Shown here one piece after another: positions 1 to 9,445 of a stretch of DNA of 64,000 nt; position 1 is the first letter of the stretch; each line of letters opens with the position of its first letter. The translations under genes were made by a program, and so were the position numbers. The notes under the pieces are model-generated. The model was not told the origin of the DNA. It made no database searches and saw only the letters and a program-made list of their open reading frames with translations. Origin of the DNA: Gammaproteobacteria bacterium (lineage in GTDB: Bacteria > Pseudomonadota > Gammaproteobacteria > Pseudomonadales > Azotimanducaceae); the NCBI GenBank assembly GCA_028821125.1, contig JAPPHD010000074.1:1-64000 (forward strand), given 5' to 3'.

Positions 1-121
1 CCGCTTGGTGTGCCGGATACCCGTACCGCATACCTGCTCTCGGTGCCCGATCGAAACAATCTTTTGTTACGTCTATTCCCACAATTATATTTAAATCAAT
101 CGTTTGAGGATTTGTTCCATG
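1..121 (-). repeat. Dispersed palindromic repeat, truncated copy at window edge
   Basis: The reverse complement of this stretch reads CATGGAACAAAT, then an AT-rich part with ATTGATTT, then CACCGAGAGCAGG and ATCCGGCAC. That is the same order of blocks as the tandem copies at 11.45-11.94 kb. Only one arm of the palindrome lies inside the window; its partner would lie upstream of base 1. The AT-rich part abuts the symporter gene and could supply its promoter. Homology was judged by eye; no alignment score was computed. Confidence 0.75.
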
Positions 122-134
122 ACAGGATATTCGA

Positions 135-1700
135 GTGCACCTGGCTACCATTGACTTCGTAGTCGTCGGTATCTACGCGATAGCGCTCCTGTCGCTGGCG
201 CAGTGGGTATCCCGGGAGAAGGGCAGCCACCGCAAGGACACCCGAGACTATTTCCTGGCCGGCCGGGCACTGCCCTGGTGGGCCATCGGCGCATCGTTGA
301 TCGCCGCAAACATTTCCGCCGAACAGATCATCGGCATGTCCGGTTCCGCGTTCGTGATGGGGATCGCCATCGCCTCATACGAGTGGATGGCGGCGCTGAC
401 GCTGGTGATCGTCGGCAAGTACCTGCTGCCGGTGTTCCTCAAGCACGGCATCTACACGATGCCCCAGTTCCTGGAGCAGCGTTACGACAGCCGCGTGCGC
501 ACGGTTCTGGCCGTATTCTGGCTGGGCGTCTACGTCTTCGTGAACCTGACCTCGATCCTGTGGCTGGGGGCACTGGCGATTCACACCATTACCGGCCTCG
601 ACAACCAGTACGCGCTGATACTGCTGGGACTGTTCGCCGTTGCCTATTCGCTGTACGGAGGCCTGAAGGCAGTGGCCCTGACGGACATCATCCAGGTGGT
701 CCTCCTGGTGTTCGGAGGGCTGATGATCGCTTATGTCGCGCTGGACGCCATATCCGGCGGCCAGGGCGCGCTGGCGGGTTTCCAGGTGGCTCTTGCTCAG
801 GCGCCGGAAAAGTTCGACATGATCCTGTCTAGAGACAACCCACACTATCAGCACCTGCCGGGCATCTCGGTGCTGGTCGGGGGCATGTGGGTGATGAACC
901 TGTCCTACTGGGGATTCAATCAATACATCATCCAGCGCGCCCTGGCCGCCAAGAACGTGCGGGAAGGGCAGAAGGGCATACTGTTCGCCGCCTTTCTGAA
1001 GCTTCTGATGCCGGTACTGGTCGTGCTTCCGGGTATCGCCGCGGTCATTCTGAAACCGGATCTGGCGGCCCCCGACAGCGCCTATCCGGAAGTGATGAAA
1101 CTGCTGCCACCAGGCATCACCGGCCTGGTATTCGCGGCGCTGATCGCGGCCATTGTCTCCTCCCTGGCTTCGATGATGAACAGCATTTCGACCATTTTCA
1201 CCATGGACGTCTACCGTCACGCGGTCAGCTCCAGCAGGAGCGAACGGCATCTCGTAACGGTGGGGCGGCTCGTCAGCTTTGCCGCCATCTGCATCGCCAT
1301 GCTGGTCGCGAGGCCTCTGCTCGGCAATTTCGACCAGGCTTTCCAGTACATCCAGGAATTCACCGGGTTCTTCACCCCGGGCGTGGTCGCGATCTTCCTG
1401 CTGGCGATTTTCTGGAAAACCACCACGGCGGAAGGCGCCCTCGGCGCCGCCATCGGTTCGGCCGTTTTGTCTCTCGCACTCAAGCTCGCCTGGCCGGCGC
1501 TGCCCTTTATCGACCGGGTGGGGCTGGTGTTCGTTCTCTGTCTCGGTACCGGGGTGCTGGTTTCCCGCCTGCAGAAAGCGGTTGCGCAGCCCGGCGCCGT
1601 GGACTACGAAAATGTCGATGTCTCCACGAGCCGGGGATTCAACATGGGGGCGTTGGCGGTCGTTCTGGTTCTCGCGGCCCTGTACATGGCATGGTGGTAA
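135..1700 (+). CDS. Sodium/solute symporter, SSS/SGLT family
   Basis: A 521-residue, strongly hydrophobic protein with about 13-14 predicted membrane segments. It is a member of the sodium:solute symporter family, closest in feel to the sodium/glucose (SGLT-like) branch. Family-typical stretches include DYFLAGRALPWWAIGASL near residue 38, NISAEQIIGMSG near 59 and VYVFVNLTSILWLGA near 130, where SGLT-type carriers have a sodium/sugar-site helix. It would import a sugar or similar organic solute with Na+ across the inner membrane; the substrate cannot be told. The start is GTG at 135; the ATG at 119 is out of frame and stops after 11 codons. The following serine hydrolase is only 27 bases away, so co-transcription is possible. 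Confidence 0.88.
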   Translation: MHLATIDFVVVGIYAIALLSLAQWVSREKGSHRKDTRDYFLAGRALPWWAIGASLIAANISAEQIIGMSGSAFVMGIAIASYEWMAALTLVIVGKYLLPVFLKHGIYTMPQFLEQRYDSRVRTVLAVFWLGVYVFVNLTSILWLGALAIHTITGLDNQYALILLGLFAVAYSLYGGLKAVALTDIIQVVLLVFGGLMIAYVALDAISGGQGALAGFQVALAQAPEKFDMILSRDNPHYQHLPGISVLVGGMWVMNLSYWGFNQYIIQRALAAKNVREGQKGILFAAFLKLLMPVLVVLPGIAAVILKPDLAAPDSAYPEVMKLLPPGITGLVFAALIAAIVSSLASMMNSISTIFTMDVYRHAVSSSRSERHLVTVGRLVSFAAICIAMLVARPLLGNFDQAFQYIQEFTGFFTPGVVAIFLLAIFWKTTTAEGALGAAIGSAVLSLALKLAWPALPFIDRVGLVFVLCLGTGVLVSRLQKAVAQPGAVDYENVDVSTSRGFNMGALAVVLVLAALYMAWW

Positions 1701-1727
1701 CCTCAATCGCTAACGAAGACTGGTTCA

Positions 1728-3248
1728 ATGACGTTCAATCTGTTCAAGACACGCCGGACTGTTTCGGCGGCCATGGGCTCCACAATCTGCACAGGGCTGG
1801 TAATCCTCATGTCGCCGGTCTTCGCAACAGCGGCGGAGGACGACATCCCGCACACGGCTTCGGATGTCGTCGATGCCAACGCCGGCGTGTCGCCCGCCGA
1901 CGTGATTCGTTCGACGGGCATTGCCATCCGGCCCGGGTCACGAGCCGATGCGCCGTCGGTGTCCAAGCCCGCGCCAGAAGATGACCGCAGGGGCGCTTTC
2001 CAGCCCGCGACATCGCTCAGCGACTCTCTCGAGCACCACAGGAAGCTGATTCGCGACGATATGTGGTGGACCATCACGGGCCATGAGATGGCCTGGACGC
2101 ACAAGAACGCGGAGCAGCTCTTCCCGACGGTCAACGTCTATCGAAACGGCCCGGTGCGCGAGTTGCGCTCGGAACCGCTCCAGGCCATTGCCGAGTTTCC
2201 GGTCACGACGCCTTCAGGCGCGGTGCCGTTCGATGAGTTCCTTGTCAGCGACCGGTCCACCGCCATGGGTGTCGTCATATTGCAGGAAGGAAGGATCGTC
2301 TTCGAACGCTACCCGCGCATGGAGAGCTACGAGAAACCCGTCTACTGGTCCGTCGCCAAGGTCATGCCGGCAACGCTGATCGGCATTCTCGAGGACCGCG
2401 GGGAGATCGACGTCAGCCGGCCGGTGGAGGCCTATCTGCCTGAACTGGCCGCATCCGATTTCGCCGGGGTCACCGTCCGCAACGTTCTCGACATGGCGAG
2501 CGGTCTCGACTGCGAGGACGACTACGACAACCGGCAAAGCTGCTACTACCGCTATTCCATGGCCATCGGCGACGGCTTCCGCGACGCCGGCGCGCCGGAC
2601 AATCCATACGACTTTCTCGCGGGCCTGAAAGTCTCCAGGCACGCGAACCAGGGCGAGCGGTTCTCCTACTCGGGGGTCAACACCTTCATAGCCGGCTGGC
2701 TGGTGGAAAAGCTGACGGGCTATCCGTTTCAGGATGTGTTCACCCGCGAGATCTGGTGGGACCTGGGCGCGGAGGCCGACGCGTCCTTCATCGCCTACCG
2801 CTACGGCATCCCGCTCACCCATGGCGGATTCATGGCCAGGCCCCGCGACCTGGCCCGCTTCGGCCTGCTGTTCACGCCGAGCTGGAATGTGGTCAGTCCC
2901 CGCAAGGTCATCTCCGACGAACACATCCAAACGCTCCGTTTTCGCAGCAACCCATCGCTGCGCGTATACGCGGACACCCCTGCGGCGACGGCATCCACCG
3001 AGTTGGAGCCCGACCAACGGCCATATACCCACAACATTTACCAGTGGGACTACGTACATACCGACGGAACCCTGTTCAAGGGCGGCTGGGGCGGCCAGGG
3101 GCTGGTCGTCAATCCCGACAGGGACCTCGTGGCGGTGTTCGCCAGCTACTTCAAGGACGACGACTACAGCGAAGTCGACCTCGGGGACGCCGTCTTCGAG
3201 GTGCTGAACGGCGTATACGGCATGGCTGTGCCACTGACGGCGCCATGA
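1728..3248 (+). CDS. Secreted serine hydrolase, beta-lactamase/transpeptidase-like
   Basis: A 506-residue protein with an N-terminal basic stretch and a hydrophobic segment (residues ~13-36), consistent with a signal peptide or anchor. The class C beta-lactamase-like fold is indicated by SVAK (Ser208-x-x-Lys211, the nucleophile/base pair), YSG near residue 314 and KGGWGGQG near the C-terminus in the KTG/HxG position. Relatives include 6-aminohexanoate-dimer hydrolases and EstB-type esterases, so the role is hydrolysis of an ester or amide, not necessarily antibiotic resistance. An extra ~150-residue region precedes the catalytic domain. The stop overlaps the truA start (ATGA). Substrate unknown; a link to the neighbouring symporter is only inferred. 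Confidence 0.8.
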   Translation: MTFNLFKTRRTVSAAMGSTICTGLVILMSPVFATAAEDDIPHTASDVVDANAGVSPADVIRSTGIAIRPGSRADAPSVSKPAPEDDRRGAFQPATSLSDSLEHHRKLIRDDMWWTITGHEMAWTHKNAEQLFPTVNVYRNGPVRELRSEPLQAIAEFPVTTPSGAVPFDEFLVSDRSTAMGVVILQEGRIVFERYPRMESYEKPVYWSVAKVMPATLIGILEDRGEIDVSRPVEAYLPELAASDFAGVTVRNVLDMASGLDCEDDYDNRQSCYYRYSMAIGDGFRDAGAPDNPYDFLAGLKVSRHANQGERFSYSGVNTFIAGWLVEKLTGYPFQDVFTREIWWDLGAEADASFIAYRYGIPLTHGGFMARPRDLARFGLLFTPSWNVVSPRKVISDEHIQTLRFRSNPSLRVYADTPAATASTELEPDQRPYTHNIYQWDYVHTDGTLFKGGWGGQGLVVNPDRDLVAVFASYFKDDDYSEVDLGDAVFEVLNGVYGMAVPLTAP

Positions 3249-4120
3249 CCGGGGCGACTGGCGCGGGCGGCGCGCCACCGGCCGCCTACGCGCTTGGGGT
3301 GGAATATGACGGCGGCGCCTATTCGGGCTGGCAACGGCAGCGTAACGCGCCCTCGGTACAGGAGGAACTGGAAAACGCGCTGAGCCGGGTCGCCGCCCGG
3401 CCCGTGCGAACTGTCGCTGCCGGCCGCACCGACGCCGGCGTGCACGCCACCAAACAGGTGGTGAGTTTCGGCACGTCGGCCCGCCGGCCGCTGAAGGCGT
3501 GGCGGGACGGGGTGAACACCGTGGTGGGCCAGGGCATCAAGGTGCGGTGGGCGAGAGAGGTCGACGCGGAATTCCACGCCAGATACAGCGCCGCGGCTCG
3601 CCGCTACATCTACCTTTTCCGCATGGATCCGGTGCCCTCACCGCTCAGCGACCCGTTCGCCTGGCGCGTCTCAAGCCTGGGCACCGATGCCATGCACCAG
3701 GCGGGGCAGTGCCTGGTGGGCGAACACGATTTCACCAGTTTCCGCGCGGCCGGCTGCCAGTCAAGGAGCCGGCATCGCAACGTATATCGGCTGGCCGTTC
3801 GAACGATCGGCGACCTTGCCGTACTCGACATCGAGGCGAATGCGTTTCTTCTGCACATGGTGCGAAACATCGCGGGTTCGCTGGTTCAGGTGGGTGACGG
3901 AAGACGGCCGCAAGGCTGGGTCGGCGAATGCCTGCGGGCACTCGACCGGCGGCCTGTAGGCAAGACCGCACCGGCGAACGGCCTTTACCTCGTCGATGTG
4001 GCGTATCCGGGGTACGACTTTCCGGCGGGACGCCTGCCGCCGTTGTTGTCCGGCCTGGAAAGCCTGGACCGACTCCAATGCCCGGCTGCGAGTAGCGCCC
4101 CTGACCCGGGTCAGCGCTGA
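3245..4120 (+). CDS. truA: tRNA pseudouridine(38-40) synthase TruA
   Basis: Converts uridines 38-40 of the tRNA anticodon arm to pseudouridine. The ORF track begins far upstream in a shadow frame; the real start is ATG at 3245, overlapping the previous stop, and gives 291 residues. Recognisable parts are LGVEYDGGAYSGWQRQ near the N-terminus, the catalytic aspartate in AAGRTDAGVH (Asp63), YIYLF, GEHDFTSFRA and FLLHMVRNIAGSL. Length fits the family (about 260-290). In many gammaproteobacteria truA directly precedes trpF, as here. Confidence 0.95.
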   Translation: MTGATGAGGAPPAAYALGVEYDGGAYSGWQRQRNAPSVQEELENALSRVAARPVRTVAAGRTDAGVHATKQVVSFGTSARRPLKAWRDGVNTVVGQGIKVRWAREVDAEFHARYSAAARRYIYLFRMDPVPSPLSDPFAWRVSSLGTDAMHQAGQCLVGEHDFTSFRAAGCQSRSRHRNVYRLAVRTIGDLAVLDIEANAFLLHMVRNIAGSLVQVGDGRRPQGWVGECLRALDRRPVGKTAPANGLYLVDVAYPGYDFPAGRLPPLLSGLESLDRLQCPAASSAPDPGQR

Positions 4121-4381
4121 GCGGCGCCGGATTCGGATGCGGCCTCGTTCGGCAGACGATCCTCGAGGATGTCTTCGATCAGCGAAACGCGGTTTTCGAG
4201 GTTGGCCGCCGATTTCTTCGTGCAGGGTACGGAACTCGGAAACACTCTATAATCCGCGGTTTTCGGTCGGGCGTCGAAGTCGATTCATTCCCTCGCCCCG
4301 GTGTGGGTTACCGCCGTTTCGTCGAGAACCGGCCAGACTCCCGGGCCGTCGACGATCCCCGGCTGGAACGGTAGGTTCGCC
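4121..4381 (+). promoter_or_regulatory. truA-trpF intergenic region with TATAAT box
   Basis: A 261-base non-coding stretch. It holds a perfect TATAAT at 4248-4253 in CTATAATCCGCGG, but no convincing -35 at 16-18 bases upstream. A transcript from it would carry a leader of about 120 bases before trpF. I looked for a Trp-rich leader peptide or terminator/antiterminator pair and found none: there is only a single Trp codon after a GTG at 4301 and no hairpin followed by a T-run. Promoter assignment is tentative. Confidence 0.4.
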
Positions 4382-5011
4382 TTGTCCGTCAAGATAAAGA
4401 TTTGCGGGATCACGCGCGCGGAAGACGCGGAAACGCTGGTTCGGCTGGGCGTGGATGCGCTCGGCTTGGTCTTCTACCCGCCAAGCCCCAGATATGTGTG
4501 TCCGGAAAAAGCCGGGGAACTGTCGAGAGCTGTCGAAGGCAAACTGTTGCGTGTCGGCGTGTTCGTTGACGCGCCCGCGGCAACCGTCGGCGAAGCGGTC
4601 GAACGGGTGGGCTTGGACGTTCTGCAGTTTCAGGGCGCGGAAACGCCCGATTTTTGCGCTTCGTTCGGGCTGCCCTATCTGCGGGCGTTTCGGGTGGCGG
4701 GAACGTTTGACCATGAGGCAGTGGAAGCGAGGTATCCCGAGGCGCTTGCCATCCATCTCGATGCCTCGGTTCCCGGGTTGCCAGGAGGCACGGGACATCG
4801 ATTCAATTGGCGGCAGTGGCCCGAACGGCCCGGCCTCAACTACATGCTGGCGGGCGGGCTGACGCCGGAAAACGTGGGTACGGCGGTTGAACGATTGCGG
4901 CCCTGGGGAGTCGATGTAAGCACCGGCGTGGAAAGTCCGGTGAAAGGGGTCAAGGATGCCGGCAGGATGAGCCGTTTCGTCGCAGAGGTGCGCCGTGCCG
5001 AAATCGGGTAG
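4382..5011 (+). CDS. trpF: Phosphoribosylanthranilate isomerase TrpF
   Basis: Third step of tryptophan synthesis, the Amadori rearrangement of PRA to CdRP, in the cytosol. A TTG start at 4382 is chosen because it gives [11 protein letters not shown], the family's canonical opening (209 residues); the ORF track's GTG at 4301 adds 27 unrelated residues. Cys8 in KICGITR is the expected general base and the Asp in GVFVDAP the general acid. The C-terminal phosphate-binding region reads [10 protein letters not shown] and [17 protein letters not shown]. It overlaps the trpB start by 17 bases, implying translational coupling. Confidence 0.93.
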   Translation: MSVKIKICGITRAEDAETLVRLGVDALGLVFYPPSPRYVCPEKAGELSRAVEGKLLRVGVFVDAPAATVGEAVERVGLDVLQFQGAETPDFCASFGLPYLRAFRVAGTFDHEAVEARYPEALAIHLDASVPGLPGGTGHRFNWRQWPERPGLNYMLAGGLTPENVGTAVERLRPWGVDVSTGVESPVKGVKDAGRMSRFVAEVRRAEIG

Positions 5012-6206
5012 CAACTACGCCCAGCCGTCCGGCGATGGGCACTTCGGGCAATACGGCGGGCGTTTCGTCGCCGAGACGCTCATGCACGCCCTCGACGAGT
5101 TGCAGGCCGTCTACGAGGAGGCCGGGTCCGACCCGAAATTCGAAGCCGAGTTCAATCACTACCTCGCCAATTTCGTCGGCCGGCCGACGCCGCTCTACTT
5201 CGCGGAAAGGCTGACGGAAACCCTTGGGGGCCCGCGCATCTACCTCAAGCGCGAAGACCTGAACCATACCGGCGCGCACAAGGTGAACAACTGCATCGGG
5301 CAGGCGCTGATCGCAAAACGCATGGGAAAGCCCCGGATCATTGCGGAAACCGGCGCCGGCCAGCATGGCGTCGCCACCGCAACGGTCGCCGCCCGGTTCG
5401 GCATGACATGCCAGGTATACATGGGCGTGGAAGACATTCACCGCCAGGCGCTGAACGTCTATCGCATGAAGCTGCTCGGCGCGGAGGTCATCCCGGTGCA
5501 TTCCGGCTCGAAGACGCTGAAAGACGCCCTGAACGAAGCCCTGCGCGACTGGGTGACCAACGTAGACGACACGCACTACATCATCGGTTCCGTGGCGGGC
5601 CCGCATCCGTACCCGGCCCTGGTGCGGGATTTTCAATCGGTGATCGGCCGCGAAGCCAGGGCGCAGTGCCTGGAAGCGGAAGGGCGGCTGCCGGATACGC
5701 TGGTCGCCTGTGTCGGCGGCGGTTCCAACGCCATGGGTCTCTTTTACCCGTTCATCGACGATCCGGAGATCCGCATGGTGGGCGTGGAGGCCGCGGGCCT
5801 GGGGCTTGCCACGGGCCGCCATGCCGCTCCGCTCAATGACGGAGCCGTCGGCGTGCTGCACGGCAACCGCACCTATCTCATGCAGGACGACGACGGGCAG
5901 ATCCTGGAAACGCACTCCATTTCCGCCGGACTCGACTACCCGGGAGTCGGCCCGGAACACAGCCTGCTGAAAGACATCGGCCGCGCCGAGTACGATGCGG
6001 TGACCGACGATGCCGCCCTGGATGCGTTCCGCCTCTTGAACCGCACCGAAGGCATCATGCCCGCGCTGGAGTCGAGCCATGCGGTCGCCTGGGTGGTACA
6101 GCGCGCCGCGGAGCTCGAGAGGGGGCAGGTCGTCATCGTCAATCTCTCCGGCCGGGGCGACAAGGACATCCACACCGTCTCCGAACTGGATGGAATCGAG
6201 TTGTGA
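4995..6206 (+). CDS. trpB: Tryptophan synthase beta chain TrpB
   Basis: PLP enzyme that condenses indole with serine to give tryptophan, as an alpha2-beta2 complex with TrpA. The GTG start at 4995 lies inside the end of trpF. At 403 residues it matches the family. The PLP lysine is Lys96 in [12 protein letters not shown]; other landmarks are [24 protein letters not shown], the PLP-phosphate loop [10 protein letters not shown], and [12 protein letters not shown]. The trpA start overlaps its stop by four bases, which fits the one-to-one subunit stoichiometry. Confidence 0.97.
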   Translation: MPKSGSNYAQPSGDGHFGQYGGRFVAETLMHALDELQAVYEEAGSDPKFEAEFNHYLANFVGRPTPLYFAERLTETLGGPRIYLKREDLNHTGAHKVNNCIGQALIAKRMGKPRIIAETGAGQHGVATATVAARFGMTCQVYMGVEDIHRQALNVYRMKLLGAEVIPVHSGSKTLKDALNEALRDWVTNVDDTHYIIGSVAGPHPYPALVRDFQSVIGREARAQCLEAEGRLPDTLVACVGGGSNAMGLFYPFIDDPEIRMVGVEAAGLGLATGRHAAPLNDGAVGVLHGNRTYLMQDDDGQILETHSISAGLDYPGVGPEHSLLKDIGRAEYDAVTDDAALDAFRLLNRTEGIMPALESSHAVAWVVQRAAELERGQVVIVNLSGRGDKDIHTVSELDGIEL

Positions 6207-7006
6207 GCCGAATCGGGCCGACCCTGGCACGATTACGGGACGCGCGGCGAACGGCCCTGGTGCCATTCATCACCGCGGGCGATCCTTCCGTCGAAGCCAC
6301 CGTACCGGCCCTGCACGCCCTGGTGGGCGGCGGGGCCGACCTGCTGGAGTTGGGCGTTCCCTTCAGCGACCCGGAGGCGGACGGCCCCGCCATCCAGGCC
6401 GCATCCGAGCGGGCGCTCGCCAACGGCGTCACGCTCCGGCAGGTACTGGAACTGGTCGCGGATTTCCGCGCCCGGGACACCGCCACTCCGGTGATCCTCA
6501 TGGGCTATCTCAACAGCATTCTGGCCATGGGCGAGTCGGATTTCGTGGAGCGCGCCGCCGCGGCCGGGGTGGATGGCTTCATCGTCGTCAACCTGCCTCC
6601 GGAAGAGGCCGGAACCCTGCGTACCGCCATGTCGGCCCGCAACATGGACCTGATCTTTCTCGCCGCGCCGACCACCACCGATGAGCGGCTGGAACTGATC
6701 GACGGCGTGGCGAGCGGATTCATCTATCACGTTGCGCTGAAGGGGATTACCGGAGCCGACCACATCGCCGTCTCTCCGGTGGCGGCCAACGTGGCCCGGT
6801 TGCGGCGCAAGACAAGGCTGCCGGTACTGGTGGGGTTCGGAATCAAGAACGGGGCCATGGCCAGGGCCGTCGCCGAGCATGCGGACGGCGTCGTGGTGGG
6901 CGCCGCCCTCGTTTCGCGAATGGGAGAGATGGCCGGCCGCGCCGGCGACATTCCCGCCATGCTCAGCGGCGCGGTGGGTGAAATCCGCCGTGCGCTCGAT
7001 GCCTGA
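6203..7006 (+). CDS. trpA: Tryptophan synthase alpha chain TrpA
   Basis: Cleaves indole-3-glycerol phosphate to indole, which is channelled to TrpB. It starts at GTG 6203 within the trpB stop. 267 residues, TIM barrel. Catalytic Glu49 is in [11 protein letters not shown] and Asp60 in EADGP; the phosphate-binding loop includes [11 protein letters not shown]. The residue between SDP and ADGP is Glu rather than the common Leu, Met or Ala, outside the catalytic set. folC follows after 73 bases; accD, often next to trpA in gammaproteobacteria, is not here. Confidence 0.96.
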   Translation: MSRIGPTLARLRDARRTALVPFITAGDPSVEATVPALHALVGGGADLLELGVPFSDPEADGPAIQAASERALANGVTLRQVLELVADFRARDTATPVILMGYLNSILAMGESDFVERAAAAGVDGFIVVNLPPEEAGTLRTAMSARNMDLIFLAAPTTTDERLELIDGVASGFIYHVALKGITGADHIAVSPVAANVARLRRKTRLPVLVGFGIKNGAMARAVAEHADGVVVGAALVSRMGEMAGRAGDIPAMLSGAVGEIRRALDA

Positions 7007-7079
7007 GCGCAGGCCGCCGTCAAGGTTGCGGGTGGTACCGGCCGGGTGCGCCGACATCCGTCCGGGAATGGGGTGAACG

Positions 7080-8372
7080 ATGCCCCGGAGCCTTGACGAC
7101 TGGCTCGATTACATCGAGACCATTCATCCGAGCAGCTGGGAACTGGGACTGGGCCGCATCGGCGCCGTCGCGGACCGGCTGGAACTGCGCAAGCCCGCGG
7201 CGACCTCGGTCATCGTGGCGGGCACCAACGGCAAGGGTTCCACCTGCGTATGCCTGGAACAGGCACTGATGGCATCGGGTCTCACCGTCGGGTGCACCCT
7301 GTCGCCCCATGTGCACGTTTTCAACGAGCGGGTACGCATCAACGGCGTCGAACTCGACGATGCGGCGCTCTGCACCGCATTCGAGGTGATCGAAGCCGGG
7401 CGCGGGGACACGCTTTTGACCTATTTCGAGTTCACCTCGCTGGCGGCGCTGTATTGCTTCAAACAGGCCGGGGTGGATGTGGCCGTACTTGAAATCGGGC
7501 TCGGCGGGCGCCTCGATGCGTTCAACATCGTCGACGGCGACATTGCCGTCATCACCAACATCGGCATCGACCACACCGATTGGCTGGGCGACACCCGTGA
7601 ACTGATCGGCGCCGAGAAGGCCGGTGTCATGCGCCCGGGCCAGCAGGTCATGCTCGGGCCCGACATGCCGGCCAGCGTGCTGGAACCGGCAACCCGCCTG
7701 GCCGGAATTTGCATGCGGATCGGCCGCGACATCGAGCACCGTGACAACCCGGACGGCGGGTGGCGCCTTCACCTCCACGGCCGGACCCTGGACGACCTGC
7801 CCCGCGGGCGCTTCCCCGTCGTCAACTGTGCGCTGGCGCTCGCGGCCGCCGATGCCATCCATCCCATCGATGCGACCGCGGCCCGGGCGGCGATCGACCG
7901 GGCCTGGATGCCCGGGCGCTGCGAAGAGATCGCCGCCAGGGGCCGGCTCTGGGTCGTCGACGTCGCTCACAACCCCCTGGGCGCGGGATACCTGCGCCGC
8001 GAACTGCCCCGGCGCTATCCCGATGCGCGCATCACCGCGGTGCTGGGAACGCTGGCGGACAAGGACGCCGAGGGCGTAGTGGCGGCGCTCGACGACATCG
8101 TCGAACGGTGGATTCTGGTCGACGCGCCGCCGCCGAGGGGCCTGACCGCGCCCGCACTTGCCCAACGGCTGGGTCGCCCGGAACTTTCCGTCGCCGGTTC
8201 CGTGCCCAGCGGTCTGCAGGAGGCAGGGTCGCTCACGCAACCGGGGGATGTTATTCTCGTGTTCGGATCGTTCGCCACAGCGGAAGCCGCCCGTTTGGAA
8301 TTGACGAAATCCGGCGACACCGTCGAAAGCACCGAATTCCCGCAAGGCCGACGGGCCGTTCGATCATCTTAG
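7080..8372 (+). CDS. folC: Bifunctional dihydrofolate synthase/folylpolyglutamate synthase FolC
   Basis: Adds glutamate to dihydropteroate and extends the gamma-glutamyl tail of folates, an ATP-dependent Mur-ligase-type reaction. 430 residues. The P-loop is GTNGKGST at residues 48-55; LSPHVHVFNERVRING follows, then the omega-loop region TNIGIDHTDWLG and the C-terminal domain with DVAHNPLGAGYL. ATG start at 7080 behind a GGGGTGA Shine-Dalgarno. The next gene begins one base after its stop, so the two are surely co-transcribed. Confidence 0.96.
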   Translation: MPRSLDDWLDYIETIHPSSWELGLGRIGAVADRLELRKPAATSVIVAGTNGKGSTCVCLEQALMASGLTVGCTLSPHVHVFNERVRINGVELDDAALCTAFEVIEAGRGDTLLTYFEFTSLAALYCFKQAGVDVAVLEIGLGGRLDAFNIVDGDIAVITNIGIDHTDWLGDTRELIGAEKAGVMRPGQQVMLGPDMPASVLEPATRLAGICMRIGRDIEHRDNPDGGWRLHLHGRTLDDLPRGRFPVVNCALALAAADAIHPIDATAARAAIDRAWMPGRCEEIAARGRLWVVDVAHNPLGAGYLRRELPRRYPDARITAVLGTLADKDAEGVVAALDDIVERWILVDAPPPRGLTAPALAQRLGRPELSVAGSVPSGLQEAGSLTQPGDVILVFGSFATAEAARLELTKSGDTVESTEFPQGRRAVRSS

Positions 8373-8903
8373 ATGACTGAGCAAACCCGGTACCGCATCA
8401 CCGGCAGCCTGTTCCTGCTGGCATTGGCGGTCATCTTTCTCCCCATGCTGTTCGACGGCGACGGTGTCCCCGGCGTGGTGGTTGCGCCCGTCGACGTCGA
8501 CTTCGTGCCGGAAGCCGTGCAGCGATTCGAAGAAGCGGCGCCGGCCAGCGACTTCGCGGAGCGTGTGGCGGAACTGCGCCAGGAAGTCGATGAGCAGGGG
8601 TTTCATCTGGAAACCGGAACGCGAATCGGTGAACCGGTCTTGAGCGTACCCGACGACGCGACCGATGCATGGGCCGTGCAGTTGGCGAGTTTCGCCCGCC
8701 AGGAAAACGCCATGGATCTGCGTGACAAGCTCCGGGCAGACGGTTTCGAGGCTTTCGTAACGAGTTACAGGCCGCCGGGCGGCGACGTTCTTAACCGGGT
8801 TGCCGTCGGCCCTTTTCTCGATGTCTCCCGCGCGGAACGGCTCCAGCGGGAGCTTTCCCAACGGTATGAGGTAGAAGCCCGGATCATGGCATTCGGCAGC
8901 TAA
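8373..8903 (+). CDS. SPOR-domain membrane protein, DedD-like
   Basis: A 176-residue protein with a short cytoplasmic start, one membrane segment (about residues 9-25, [19 protein letters not shown]), a variable periplasmic linker and a C-terminal SPOR domain beginning at [19 protein letters not shown] domains bind denuded septal peptidoglycan, and DedD acts in cell constriction in E. coli. The position between folC and cvpA is the DedD position in gammaproteobacteria. The domain call is firm; orthology to DedD rests mostly on synteny. Confidence 0.85.
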   Translation: MTEQTRYRITGSLFLLALAVIFLPMLFDGDGVPGVVVAPVDVDFVPEAVQRFEEAAPASDFAERVAELRQEVDEQGFHLETGTRIGEPVLSVPDDATDAWAVQLASFARQENAMDLRDKLRADGFEAFVTSYRPPGGDVLNRVAVGPFLDVSRAERLQRELSQRYEVEARIMAFGS

Positions 8904-8920
8904 TCCGGGCCGGCGGCGAG

Positions 8921-9445
8921 ATGCACAACGTTGCGACCCCCGACATCGTTCTATCGATCGTGATTCTGCTCTCGGCGGTAATGGGCCTGGCCCGCGGGCT
9001 GATCAAGGAAGTGCTTTCCCTGGCCATCTGGGGAGCCGCGCTGGTCGCGGCACTGTACCTGGGCGATACGGTGGGCGCGCGATTCGGCGCCGACATGGGC
9101 GAGTCGCTGCGCAACGTGCTCGGTTTCGGCGCGGTGTTCGTGGCCGTTCTCATCGCCGGCGCCATCGCGCAATGGCTGTTTGCACGGCTGATCGAGACCA
9201 CCGGGCTGACCGGCACCGACAGGTTTCTCGGGTTCCTGTTCGGCAGTGCGCGCGGCATCGTCGTATGTACCGTCGCACTGATCGCCCTGCGTCCCTTCGT
9301 CGAGGACGCGCAGTGGTGGCAGGAATCCAGGATTCGCCCGGAACTCGCCAGAATGGAGGAAGGCGTGCTCACGATCATGGGCCAGACCAGAGACCTGATC
9401 ATGAGGCGGGACGACGCGGCTCCGCCGGCGGGGGAGCCCACCTGA
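8921..9445 (+). CDS. cvpA: CvpA family inner-membrane protein
   Basis: A 174-residue protein with four predicted membrane helices and the family's opening pattern ([19 protein letters not shown], then [19 protein letters not shown]). CvpA is needed for colicin V production in E. coli and is linked to envelope stress tolerance; its molecular function is unsettled. It sits directly before purF with a four-base-scale overlap (TGATG), the conserved cvpA-purF arrangement. Confidence 0.92.
   Translation: MHNVATPDIVLSIVILLSAVMGLARGLIKEVLSLAIWGAALVAALYLGDTVGARFGADMGESLRNVLGFGAVFVAVLIAGAIAQWLFARLIETTGLTGTDRFLGFLFGSARGIVVCTVALIALRPFVEDAQWWQESRIRPELARMEEGVLTIMGQTRDLIMRRDDAAPPAGEPT

Noticed and set aside
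375-1706. 443-residue minus-strand ORF
   Set aside because: Lies antisense to the symporter; rich in Arg/Gln/His with no domain pattern.
4121-4381. trp attenuator before trpF
   Set aside because: No Trp-rich leader peptide and no hairpin with a T-run.
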